Shown here: positions 8,639 through 16,562 of the stretch, piece by piece | Layout: the number at the start of each line of letters is the position of its first letter | How positions within the stretch are numbered: position 1 is the stretch's first letter | Assembly (NCBI RefSeq): GCF_011038655.2 | Contig: NZ_CP064954.1 | Location: 124,001-188,000 of the forward strand | Origin: Corynebacterium lizhenjunii | GTDB taxonomy: Bacteria > Actinomycetota > Actinomycetes > Mycobacteriales > Mycobacteriaceae | Direction: 5' to 3' | Length of the DNA: 64,000 nucleotides | Notes under the pieces: generated by a model | Told to the model about the DNA's origin: nothing | The model's database searches: none | The model's input: only the letters and a program-made list of their open reading frames with translations | Program-made: the position numbers and the translations under genes

Positions 8639-8780
8639 TCCTCTCCACCCTTTCCCTCTTCCGTGCCGCTCCACCATAAGCGCTAAAAGGCCTGTCTGCC
8701 TGGCGATTTGTCAGAGTTTAGGATGCTGGGTATAGTTACATCTCGTTGCACGGCAGTCAGCAAGGCAGTTGCAACGGTTA

Positions 8781-8853
8781 GCGCCCGTAGCTCAACGGAT
8801 AGAGCATCTGACTACGGATCAGAAGGTTGGGAGTTCGAATCTCTCCGGGCGCA
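8781..8853 (+). tRNA. tRNA-Arg (anticodon ACG)
   Basis: Cloverleaf with acceptor GCGCCCG pairing CGGGCGC, D-arm GCTCAACGGATAGAGC, anticodon loop CTACGGA (ACG at 8814-8816) and T-arm GAGTTCGAATCTC. CCA is not encoded. It borders an accessory region. Confidence 0.96.
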
Positions 8854-8866
8854 CAAAACACCAGGT

Positions 8867-8894
8867 CAGGCCCCCTTTTTGGGGGTTTGGCCTG
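8867..8894 (+). terminator. Hairpin after tRNA-Arg
   Basis: CAGGCC pairs with GGCCTG, with an alternative CCCCC-TTTTT-GGGGG hairpin inside it. It is probably the transcript end of the tRNA gene. Confidence 0.55.
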
Positions 8895-8940
8895 TGGTCG
8901 TTTTTCGTGTCTGCCCTGCTTAGGGCAATTTCGATACTAC

Positions 8941-9321
8941 ATGATTACCGGGGCGTTCGAGACGTTCGATGGTTTCATCCAGCTTCCGGGCCAGGAGAGC
9001 CAGCAGACCAGTAAGCCGCAGTTGCTGAGTAGGGCGCTAACCCGGCAGGCGCGAGAGGCCGCGTACAACGGTGGTTGGCTAGTCGGTCTTGTGGACGGGC
9101 GTGGGGCAGTGGCAAGTTTGACGGTGGAAAGATACTTCACGCTCTTGGACAAGGTGTTGCGGGACCAGCGGTTGTCCATCACGGAACAGGAGCAGTTGCT
9201 CAGGACGTGGCAGTCCGGGAGGTGTTACGGTTTGCGCAGTAGTGAGCCAGCGGCAGTGCTGCAGCGGCGCCAAATGCGTCACCGCCTTGACGCTAAGGGG
9301 CCACATATTTTTGTCCCTTGA
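8941..9321 (+). CDS. Hypothetical protein
   Basis: A 126-codon frame (MITGAFETFDGFIQL...) with plausible amphipathic helices (YFTLLDKVLRDQRL, EQEQLLRTWQSG) but no family I recognise. No clear ribosome-binding site precedes the ATG. It lies directly after the tRNA-Arg terminator and stops 10 bp before the left 18-bp direct repeat. It could be a remnant of mobile DNA or an unrecognised core gene. Confidence 0.45.
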   Translation: MITGAFETFDGFIQLPGQESQQTSKPQLLSRALTRQAREAAYNGGWLVGLVDGRGAVASLTVERYFTLLDKVLRDQRLSITEQEQLLRTWQSGRCYGLRSSEPAAVLQRRQMRHRLDAKGPHIFVP

Positions 9322-9331
9322 GCCGTAGTCG

Positions 9332-9349
9332 GGCCTAATTGCCTAATGG
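9332..9349 (+). repeat. 18-bp direct repeat, left copy
   Basis: GGCCTAATTGCCTAATGG, identical to 17940-17957. Here it is embedded in a hairpin (GTCGGGCC ... GGCCGAC). The two copies bracket the accessory operons. Confidence 0.8.
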
Positions 9350-9400
9350 CCGACATTACTGTTTTGCGGCGCAGTGCGCGGGCGGGTGGGAAGACGTGGC

Positions 9401-9901
9401 TTAGGGCGCGTGGTGCTCTGGTGGCAGCGGGGATTCTGGCTTGGAGGCGTCGTTGATCTCCCGTATTCGCTGGCAGAAATAATCTCGGTTGTCTTCTTGC
9501 ATGTGCGCAAATTCCATGAGCACGCCTGGCCAGATGTGATACGTATCGACAAGGTCTTCCGCGATGCTGGATAACGGAGAAAATGAAATCTCACCCCACC
9601 TGATGCCAATGCCGACCCTCTCGGAGTATTCTGTGCCGCTTAGGGGGCCCATTGACCACTCGCTGGGCGATGTAGCGTTCAACCATGTTCCGGTTATGGC
9701 GAGGATACGGTAGACCTTATCCTCGTAGCTGCGTTTAGACGTGAGGATGTCGAGCACGATCTCGAAGGGAAATTCTTGCGAGCCTTCGGTAACTTGCTTC
9801 TGCTGGTCAGGTGTCAGCTCACCAAGCGTTTCGGGGACTACTTTCTCAAGTAGTTCCTCCAGCCGTTTCCCAAATTGCTCGTTGTAACTGTCTAACCACA
9901 T
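9401..9901 (-). CDS. Hypothetical protein, third gene of small accessory operon
   Basis: A 166-residue soluble protein (MWLDSYNEQFGKRLEELLEKVV...) that is acidic and helix-rich at its N terminus and tryptophan-containing in the middle, with no signal peptide and no family I recognise. AAAGGA lies 7 bp before the ATG. It follows two genes for small exported proteins with only 15 bp between, so it is probably co-transcribed with them. It might be a cytoplasmic partner of the secreted proteins, but nothing in the sequence proves that. Confidence 0.6.
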   Translation of the reverse strand: MWLDSYNEQFGKRLEELLEKVVPETLGELTPDQQKQVTEGSQEFPFEIVLDILTSKRSYEDKVYRILAITGTWLNATSPSEWSMGPLSGTEYSERVGIGIRWGEISFSPLSSIAEDLVDTYHIWPGVLMEFAHMQEDNRDYFCQRIREINDASKPESPLPPEHHAP

Positions 9902-9916
9902 GAGAATCCTTTCGGG

Positions 9917-10201
9917 TTATGCGGGCCGTATAATCCAGGCTCCCGCATTGTTGTTTAAAATCCTGTCGAAGAAGCAGGTAGCGGAACGAGCCCAGTACCC
10001 GGTGTTTTGCCGACTTCTTAGGATGTCGAGTTGGCTCCAGCATTCACTTTCCGTCAGATACACAAATTTGCTGTGGCCCGAGGCTTCATGATTTGGCTCT
10101 GGGGCGCCAAACGATGGAGCCAGCGAGGCGCAGAACGCAAGGATCATCGCCCCGAGGAGCATTATGTGCTTGGGACGGTAGCTGTTATTGGGGTTTAGCA
10201 T
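9917..10201 (-). CDS. Small secreted hypothetical protein
   Basis: A 94-residue protein with a basic N terminus (YRPKH) and a hydrophobic core IMLLGAMILAFCASLAPSFG, consistent with a Sec signal peptide cleaved near residue 32. The mature part of about 60 residues has two cysteines (ESECWSQL and ARSATCFFDR) that could form one disulfide. GGAG lies 7 bp upstream of ATG 10201. It overlaps the upstream secreted-protein gene by 7 bp, so the two are translationally coupled. No homologue recognised. Confidence 0.65.
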   Translation of the reverse strand: MLNPNNSYRPKHIMLLGAMILAFCASLAPSFGAPEPNHEASGHSKFVYLTESECWSQLDILRSRQNTGYWARSATCFFDRILNNNAGAWIIRPA

Positions 10202-10590
10202 GTCACTACTCCGTCGATGCGACCCTTGTGAAGGGCGATATTTGTGCGGGTACCAGCTATTACCAGTTTGCACGCTGAGTCTGCGGCAAACGCAAAGATT
10301 ACTTTGACTCGTATGTCCCAATCGCAATGATTATAAACTTGGACGAAACCTTTTTCCGGTACCGCGCTGATGCAATCTGGCGCACGGTCGCTGGCAGAAC
10401 GCAGTTTTCCAGTGGAACTGGAAGAGCTTATTGATGAGATTTCACCACTTTCTTCTACGGTGATAATAACCTGGCTGCTTTCATCATTCTCGAAAGCGTT
10501 TTCTGCGGCAATTGCGGGGGCAGACTGAGTGGCGGCTGAGAGGGCGACGGCACAAATTGCGGATGTAACATAGCTGTGGCTCTTGGACAC
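10195..10590 (-). CDS. Secreted protein with tendamistat-like four-cysteine pattern
   Basis: A 131-residue protein with a clear signal peptide (MSKSHSYVTSAICAVALSAATQ... cleaved after AIA). A Ser-rich acidic spacer follows, then a C-terminal domain of about 60 residues with four cysteines spaced C-x15-C-x17-C-x23-C. Streptomyces alpha-amylase inhibitors of the tendamistat family have C-x15-C-x17-C-x27-C and a comparable VKV strand after the second cysteine (here IRVKVIF). The WRY inhibitory triad is absent, so amylase inhibition is not claimed. GTG start with AAGGA upstream. First gene of a three-gene minus-strand operon. Confidence 0.7.
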   Translation of the reverse strand: MSKSHSYVTSAICAVALSAATQSAPAIAAENAFENDESSQVIITVEESGEISSISSSSSTGKLRSASDRAPDCISAVPEKGFVQVYNHCDWDIRVKVIFAFAADSACKLVIAGTRTNIALHKGRIDGVVTC

Positions 10591-10975
10591 TTTGGTTCCT
10601 TGGAATTGGGTGGAGTTCTGGGCGGATGCACGGCGTACCGTTAGGTATTTGTCGTGCTCCGAAAATCGTAGTGTGAAATGGCATTGGACTCGTGCTTGTT
10701 TTGAATCCGTTGCATTTCGCCTGGGGCTGGTCTCGTCCTATCTGTATTGTGGGGCACGTTTCTTCGTGCTCCTCTAGGCCACCTCTGCAGCGTAGCACAG
10801 AATCACGCGGTGCATCACGGGGGTGAATAATGGGCCACGAGGTTGCGGCCGGGTGCTGAAGCTGCGGCCGGTTGCGAGGTATCTTGGCGCCAGGGTTGCC
10901 GGGGTGCGCGCCTGGTGTGCTAGGGTAGTGAGCCAAGTCCCAACCTCTAGAAGAAAGTAACCTCGGAGACTGATT
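10591..10975. other. Divergent spacer between secreted-protein operon and antibiotic-type operon
   Basis: About 385 bp with no gene that I can support. It should contain promoters for both directions. On the plus side TTGCCG (10896-10901) and TAGGGT (10921-10926) could be a promoter, although the 19-bp spacer is long. Confidence 0.4.
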
Positions 10976-10999
10976 ATGACCTTGATGCTGCACCTGTAG
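10976..10999 (+). CDS. Leader peptide MTLMLHL (putative attenuator uORF)
   Basis: A seven-codon open frame (ATG to TAG) with GGAG 7 bp upstream, about 140 bp before the MFS/ABC-F operon. It is followed by three potential hairpins. Short leader peptides of this kind precede many actinobacterial ABC-F, MFS and erm resistance genes, where a drug-stalled ribosome changes mRNA folding. That function is inferred from this context. Confidence 0.55.
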   Translation: MTLMLHL

Positions 11000-11011
11000 T
11001 TTTCCTCCGCC

Positions 11012-11078
11012 ACACCGCAAGGTGTCCACGCGGGGTGCCAGTTGTGTGCCCTGCGTGAGGAGCCCCCGTTGTGGGGCT
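11012..11078 (+). promoter_or_regulatory. Three-hairpin leader RNA before MFS/ABC-F operon
   Basis: Hairpin 1: ACACC-GCAA-GGTGT (11012-11025, GNRA tetraloop). Hairpin 2: ACGCGGGG (11028-11035) with CCCTGCGT (11049-11056). Hairpin 3: AGCCCC (11061-11066) with GGGGCT (11073-11078). No strong U-run follows hairpin 3, so control may act on translation or on Rho-type termination. Confidence 0.5.
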
Positions 11079-11136
11079 GTCACAGTATGCTTTCCGCACG
11101 CTTCGGCGATCGCGGTTGTCATTGCTTGGAGAACAC

Positions 11137-12426
11137 ATGCAGCAGCATAAAACGGATCATAAGACTGATCCGGAAACTTTCTGGACCGCGGTCCGCAGGG
11201 ACCACCCCGACTATATTCGCTGGTTCGTCGCTGATACGGCTAGTGCGTTGGGGGCATCGTTAATTTCTATCCCTATGGCCATGGTCAGCCTTCACGTCAC
11301 CGGGAGCCTGAGTCAGGCGGGCCTGGTAGGCGCCGCAACGTCTTTGGGTTCAATGATCATGACCATTCCGGCGGGGATGATCATTGATCGCTTCAACAAG
11401 AAGCGACTTCTGTTTCTCTATGGCCTCTCGTTATTTTTGATATGGGCTGGGTTTTCGGCTCTACTGGTGTGGGGCGTATTGAGCTTTCCGCTGTTGTTGC
11501 TGTTCGGGTTGAGTGCGGGACTAATAACCGGCACGTTCGGTGGTCTGACCAACGCCATCCTACGGTTCATCATCGGGGAGAAGCTCCTGGTGGCGGCGCA
11601 AGGCAGGAACCAGACTCGTGACAGTATCGTCTGGATGGCCGGATTGCCTCTAGGCGGTCTGTTGTATGGGATAGCCCCTGTGATCCCCTTTGTGGCGCAG
11701 GCTGTCGCGGGTCTAGGGCCCATTTGCGCGGCTAAGACGATAGAAGCCAACCTTGAACAGCCGGGTACGCGCTCGACGTACTCCTTCGAGGAGTTCTGGG
11801 CGGATACCAAGTACTCGTTGACCTGGATTTGGAAGTACCCAACCCTGCGGGCAGTGTTCGGGGTGGATCTTTTCGCGAACTTTGCCAACTTCTTCTTTAT
11901 CGCAGCGGTCGATCTGTGGCTAGCGTATCTCCAGGTAGAAGGCTGGATAATTGGATTGGTCTCTGCGACATTTTCCATCGGCATGGTCGTTGGCGGCCTG
12001 GTGCAAGACCGGTTGATCCGACTCTTCCCGGCAAGCCGGATTATCTGGGTGACCATGCTTTGGCAGCTTGGCTGCTATCTCTTCCTGGTTGCGTTTTCAC
12101 AGTACTGGCCGCTGATTGCCGTCGCGACATTCGCGGTCAGCATCCCTGCCGTAGCGTGGATGTCTTATTCGGGCGGATACCTGGTGCTGTCAGCTCCGCC
12201 GGAGAAGATTGGCAAATGCTCCGCCGGAGCCCGCTTGATGATGGGCCTGATGCCCGTCCTGGCGTCTGCCGGCGCGGGGGTAATGCTCTCGGCTGTCGGC
12301 TTCCGGCTCAGCATGGCTGTGTGTGCCGCGTGCGCGGCTGTGGCGTGGTTTATATCCACTAGTCAGGTGCTGCGCAGACTGCCCAAGGCAGCAGACTTTG
12401 ACCAATTACCCGTCTACGACGGATGA
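11137..12426 (+). CDS. MFS transporter, first gene of ABC-F/ATP-grasp operon
   Basis: Major facilitator superfamily protein of 429 residues with about 12 predicted helices. The loop after helix 2, PAGMIIDRFNKKRLLF, matches the MFS motif-A position (G-x3-D-R/K-x-G-x-R-R). It starts MQQHKTDHKTDPE with GGAG 5 bp upstream. It is followed by the ABC-F gene at a 13-bp gap. Probably a drug or metabolite exporter: small-molecule efflux genes often travel with ABC-F ribosome protection genes. Substrate unknown. Confidence 0.85.
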   Translation: MQQHKTDHKTDPETFWTAVRRDHPDYIRWFVADTASALGASLISIPMAMVSLHVTGSLSQAGLVGAATSLGSMIMTIPAGMIIDRFNKKRLLFLYGLSLFLIWAGFSALLVWGVLSFPLLLLFGLSAGLITGTFGGLTNAILRFIIGEKLLVAAQGRNQTRDSIVWMAGLPLGGLLYGIAPVIPFVAQAVAGLGPICAAKTIEANLEQPGTRSTYSFEEFWADTKYSLTWIWKYPTLRAVFGVDLFANFANFFFIAAVDLWLAYLQVEGWIIGLVSATFSIGMVVGGLVQDRLIRLFPASRIIWVTMLWQLGCYLFLVAFSQYWPLIAVATFAVSIPAVAWMSYSGGYLVLSAPPEKIGKCSAGARLMMGLMPVLASAGAGVMLSAVGFRLSMAVCAACAAVAWFISTSQVLRRLPKAADFDQLPVYDG

Positions 12427-12439
12427 AAGTGAGGAAATG

Positions 12440-14101
12440 ATGAAAAACGCTCATATTGATGGTGTCACGTTTGACACGGGCGGACCTGCCAAGGCCAGCA
12501 TAAAGGCAACCGGGCTGGCTTCGGTGAGAAACGGAACCACGCTTTTTGAAGACCTTGATGTCACTGTCGATTCCTCGACGAAGCTGGCAATCATGGGAAA
12601 GAACGGGGTGGGTAAATCCACCTTCCTGCACATTCTTTATGGTTCATTGCCGCCATCGGCCGGTGAATTGAGCCGGGTGGGCAGTGTCTTCCTTGTTGAG
12701 CAGAACCTTGAGGCGCCACCGCAGACGCTGGTAAAGGAATACGTTGAATCCATGCTGGCGGAATCGGTGGAATTGCTCCAACAGATCGAAGTGGCCTCGG
12801 AAGAGGTATCAGGTGAAATCCCTGGTGCGCAAGAACGCCTTGCGGAGCTGCTTGAGAGGGCCGACCGCGTGGGGGCATGGGATACTCAGTGGCGGCTGGA
12901 AAAGGCGTTGGATGCTTTTGGAATGATGCCTTACCTCCAGGCTCCGCTGGAGTCATTATCGACTGGGCAGAAATATCGGGTGCGGCTAGCAATCGCGTTG
13001 GCGCTACAACCCCAGTTTCTGCTGCTGGACGAGCCCACCAACCATCTTGATAAGGCGTCGATTGAGTTTCTGAACGGCCAGCTTGCCCAGCGCCGCGGCG
13101 GCACAGTGGTTGTTACCCATGACGGCGGCTTCGTGGAGAGATTTGCCACCTCGATTCTTGACTTGGACCCTACCAGGGACGGCAGCCATAGCGTCTACGT
13201 GGGCAGCCTGTCTAGCTGGAAAGAGAAGAAGGCCGCGGCACTTGTGCGCTGGCGCGAAGACTACGCAGAATACTGCGAGAGGAAGGCCGAGCTAGAGCGG
13301 CGGATGGTCGGCTACCGGGCTAAGCAGATTACGGGTTGGCGCCCGCCCAAAGGCACCTACCGGAACGCACGGGCCTCCAAGACGGCGGCCATCTTGAAGA
13401 GCACGGAACGCCTGATTGGTCGTATGGAAGCTGAATTGGTTGAGGTGCCACCGCCGCCGCAGGAGTTCAACCTTCCGGTGGTTTCTAGCGCGCAGGAGGA
13501 GTGGGCCTTTCGAGCATCTGAGTTGGTGATTACCCGCGAGGTGTCCCTACCGGGGGAGCTTGAGGTTGACGGCGGGGACAAGCTCCTTCTCTATGGCCCT
13601 AATGGATCTGGGAAATCCACCTTATTGAAAGCCTTGGCGGGAGAGCTTGCCATTCGGAGCGGGAAACTGGCGGTCAATCCAGCACTGACAATCTCATACT
13701 TGCCGCAAGTCCCGCCGCAGTGGGACTTGAACCGGACAGTGAGGCAGCTGTGTGAGGAGGAATTTGGCAGCAGCGCGGAGTACGTCATTGATTCTTGTGC
13801 AGTTCCAGCTAGCGAGCTGTCGATTAAGGCCTCGACCCTGTCAATGGGGCAGCTGCGCAGGCTGCAATTGGCGGCATGCCTGGCGGTGCCGGCTGGCTTA
13901 GTTCTGCTGGATGAGCCCACGAACCACATCTCCCGCGAATTTGTTGGGGTTCTCCTTGAGCACCTCAATTCCACGTCTGCGGCAGTTGTCGTGGCATCGC
14001 ATGACCAGTTGTTCATCGAGCAGCTGGGCGGCTGGCGCGTGTTGTCGTTGGGAGGGGAGGGACAGAGGGTATGGGACACAACACAATCACCCGTGGTGTA
14101 A
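12440..14101 (+). CDS. ABC-F family ATPase (probable ribosomal protection protein)
   Basis: Soluble ABC protein with two nucleotide-binding domains and no membrane segment. NBD1: Walker A GKNGVGKST (about residues 53-61), signature LSTGQKYRVRLA, Walker B LLLDEPTNHLD. A charged linker of about 90 residues follows, rich in Arg/Lys/Glu (SSWKEKKAAALVRWREDYAEY ...), as in ribosome-binding ABC-F proteins. NBD2: GPNGSGKST, LSMGQLRRLQLA, LLDEPTNHIS. Members protect the ribosome from 50S-targeting antibiotics or act as translation factors. The leader peptide and MFS upstream favour antibiotic resistance or self-protection. ATG 12440 has better GAGG spacing than ATG 12437. Confidence 0.9.
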   Translation: MKNAHIDGVTFDTGGPAKASIKATGLASVRNGTTLFEDLDVTVDSSTKLAIMGKNGVGKSTFLHILYGSLPPSAGELSRVGSVFLVEQNLEAPPQTLVKEYVESMLAESVELLQQIEVASEEVSGEIPGAQERLAELLERADRVGAWDTQWRLEKALDAFGMMPYLQAPLESLSTGQKYRVRLAIALALQPQFLLLDEPTNHLDKASIEFLNGQLAQRRGGTVVVTHDGGFVERFATSILDLDPTRDGSHSVYVGSLSSWKEKKAAALVRWREDYAEYCERKAELERRMVGYRAKQITGWRPPKGTYRNARASKTAAILKSTERLIGRMEAELVEVPPPPQEFNLPVVSSAQEEWAFRASELVITREVSLPGELEVDGGDKLLLYGPNGSGKSTLLKALAGELAIRSGKLAVNPALTISYLPQVPPQWDLNRTVRQLCEEEFGSSAEYVIDSCAVPASELSIKASTLSMGQLRRLQLAACLAVPAGLVLLDEPTNHISREFVGVLLEHLNSTSAAVVVASHDQLFIEQLGGWRVLSLGGEGQRVWDTTQSPVV

Positions 14102-14144
14102 TCTGGCTAACTAGATATTGGCAGGCAGATGAGGAGTTAGCGCA

Positions 14145-15324
14145 GTGGTGAAAAATATCCTGCTGATTGAGTCAATGGCTGCTGGCAATGCCCTTGTGGC
14201 CCAGCGGGCCGCAGAGCGCGGTTACCGGCTGCACATCGCCACGGCAGACCGCAGTCTGTACCCAGATGCTGAAGGGGCCGAGTTTGTAGATATTGACACC
14301 AGCGACTACCGGGTACTGCAGGACTATGTGTCCAAGAACAGTGACGACCTTGCTGCAGTTGCTAGCCCCACGGATGGGTGGGGAGTGATGGCGGCCCAAC
14401 TACGCGATGAGTTCAGGTTTGCCAGCAGATTTTCGCGCGAGCGAGCTCTCACGGTTCCGGGACAAGGAGTGGGTGCGCAAGCAACTGGACCTATTCGGAA
14501 AAAACGGAGATACCAGCGCGGAAGCAGCAGGCGGTGCGTGGCGGTTTCCGCTCATCGCTAAGCCACGCCGCGGAACTGGATCGCAAGACATTCGCATTAT
14601 CAGTACAGCTGAGGAGCTAGCGGAATTTCGCCAGTCGCATAACGCGACGCCGGACCAGGAAGTGCAGTGGGTTATCGAGCCCTACCACCAAGGCCCGCTA
14701 TATTCGGCGGAGTGCTACACGGATGGCAAGAGTTTCTACTTTTTCGGCATAACCAATCGAATCATGTCGCAGCCACCGGAATTTGTAGAGGTGGTCAAGA
14801 CCTTCCCACATGCACACGGGACTCCATGGGAAGATTCCGCGCGCGAGTGGACGCACAGCGTACTGGAAGCCCTTGGTTACAATGCCGGATTTGCGCATGT
14901 GGAGTTTATTCAGACGCGCGAAGGCTTCGAGCTGGTGGAACTCAATGCACGAATGGCGGGAGCATTGATCACCCCGGCGGTGGCTGCGTGTACGAATTAT
15001 GACCCCTATGCGATGGTGATTGATGAGGCATTGGGCGCAGACGTTGAGGTGCCGGGGCATCGGCAAGTTCGGGGTGGCCACAGCCATGTCAGTCTGTACG
15101 CACACAGACTGGGCAAGCTCAAGCGTGTGGAGGGCGCGGAGGGCCTGAACGCCTTTCCTGGCCAACCTACCTGGCACCCCGCAAAGACGCTGGGTTCGCA
15201 GATTGAGCAGTTGGGGACGTACCGGGCGCGCATTGGCAATGTATCTGCGGTGGCACCCACGCCCGAGTTGGCGCAGGACCGAGCCATAGCGGCAGCGCAG
15301 AGTCTTTCGGTGGTTATCGAATGA
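14145..15324 (+). pseudogene. ATP-grasp ligase with a single-base frameshift
   Basis: Carbamoyl-phosphate-synthase-like ATP-grasp protein split by one extra base. The first frame (VKNILLIESMAAGNALVAQ ... SPTDGWGVMAAQLRDEF) carries the N-terminal pre-ATP-grasp domain. Near position 14415 the homologous reading moves to the +1 frame (GLPADFRASELSRFRDKEWVRKQLD ... to the stop at 15324), carrying the ATP-grasp fold with PLIAKPRRGTGSQDI, WVIEPYHQGPLYSAECY and HVEFIQTREGFELVELNARMAG. Removing the A at 14415 would restore one protein of about 392 residues. This could be a sequencing error, an inactivating mutation or two coupled polypeptides. It ends ATGA with the next MFS gene. Confidence 0.75.
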
Positions 15325-16562
15325 GCCCAGCCACTACACTGATCCCCGGTATGGGTACGCAGAAGTCCCGGGTTGGCATTCTGCTAGCTGCGATTGTGAT
15401 CTCCGGAATCACAACATTCATGTTCTATCCGCTAATTGCCCTAGAACTGATTGCACGTGGACAGTCCCCAGGTAGCGCGGGGCTTATCCTGGGGTTCCTC
15501 TCGGGCACGGGCCTCATCCTGTCTGGAGTAATCGGGTCTCTCAACGCGCGGTTGGGATCCAAGGCATTGGCCGTGGCGGGACTGGTGGTGCGCACGGCCG
15601 GCCTGTTGGTCTTTGCATTCCCGGTGGGTACACCCGTCTATATTGTGGGCGCCATTGTGGCTAGTTTGGGCAGCTCTGCCAATGGCTTGGCCATCAAGAC
15701 GGAATTGATGCGTACTTCGGCTTCGCGCAATACTATTACTTTGCGTTCCATTGCGGTGAACCTGGGTGCATTGGTGGGGCCCTCTGTGGGCGGATTGCTT
15801 TACCTCAAAATTTCTTTCACGCAAATTGTCTACCTGGCCACGGCATCATATGTGCTGCTGGCCGTGGTGCTAGCATTTGTTAAATTCCAGCCGCCGGAAG
15901 CCGACGCTGCGGAAGCCCACGCTGCAAAAGCTGATACTGCGGCGGCTCAGGCTACAGTAGCCCCGCACCCCGCCGCCAACTCTGGCCGCGGCAGCACCGG
16001 GCTGGATGGCCCCTTCGTACTACTGCTGGTATGTACCTTTTGTTATTGGGCCATCTACTCCCAGTGGAATCTGGTGGTGCCCATCTACGCCACTGCGGGC
16101 TTTGGTACTCATCTTGGCTCTTCCTGGATATTTACCGGTAACGCGGTGTTGATATTGGCGTTGCAGTACCTGCTAATTGTCAAGGCGCTGAAAAACATCG
16201 CTGCAGAAATCATTCTGGGCGCCGGTTTTGTGCTGTTTGAGGTCGCATTCTTAATCCTGCTCACCAGCCCCTCAATAATTAGCGCCATTGCCTTCGCCAC
16301 GGTATTTTCCCTGGCGGAATTGTTGATAAGTCCGACCTTGGACGAGGTCACAGCACAACTGCGGCAGTCCGGCAGCGGGCTTACAAAAGCCTTTGGAATT
16401 ACCGCCACGGTCAGCGGTGTGGCCTCACTGCTGTGTTCTTTTGGGGGCGGCCGTTTGATAGATACATTTGACGCTGCTGGCGGAGTTGGTGCGCTAACCC
16501 TGCCCGTTGGGCTGGTCGGCATTGGCTGCGCGGTGGCCCTAAGTAGGAGAAAAACCCCATGA
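15321..16562 (+). CDS. MFS transporter between two ATP-grasp genes
   Basis: A 413-residue membrane protein with about 12 helices. An Ala-rich cytoplasmic loop in the middle (EADAAEAHAAKADTAAAQAT) separates the two six-helix halves. It starts MSPATTLIPGMGTQKSR and overlaps both neighbours by ATGA, so all three are coupled. By context it likely exports the product made by the flanking ATP-grasp enzymes, or imports a precursor. It differs from the first MFS gene of the operon, so the cluster has two transporters. Confidence 0.85.
   Translation: MSPATTLIPGMGTQKSRVGILLAAIVISGITTFMFYPLIALELIARGQSPGSAGLILGFLSGTGLILSGVIGSLNARLGSKALAVAGLVVRTAGLLVFAFPVGTPVYIVGAIVASLGSSANGLAIKTELMRTSASRNTITLRSIAVNLGALVGPSVGGLLYLKISFTQIVYLATASYVLLAVVLAFVKFQPPEADAAEAHAAKADTAAAQATVAPHPAANSGRGSTGLDGPFVLLLVCTFCYWAIYSQWNLVVPIYATAGFGTHLGSSWIFTGNAVLILALQYLLIVKALKNIAAEIILGAGFVLFEVAFLILLTSPSIISAIAFATVFSLAELLISPTLDEVTAQLRQSGSGLTKAFGITATVSGVASLLCSFGGGRLIDTFDAAGGVGALTLPVGLVGIGCAVALSRRKTP

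Noticed and set aside
8781..8853. tRNA-Arg as the attachment site for the accessory island
   Set aside because: No repeat of the tRNA 3' end is visible at the far side; the 18-bp repeats at 9332 and 17940 are a better boundary.
14403..14420. Programmed ribosomal frameshift in the first ATP-grasp gene
   Set aside because: No slippery heptamer and no clear downstream pseudoknot; a plain one-base insertion explains the data.
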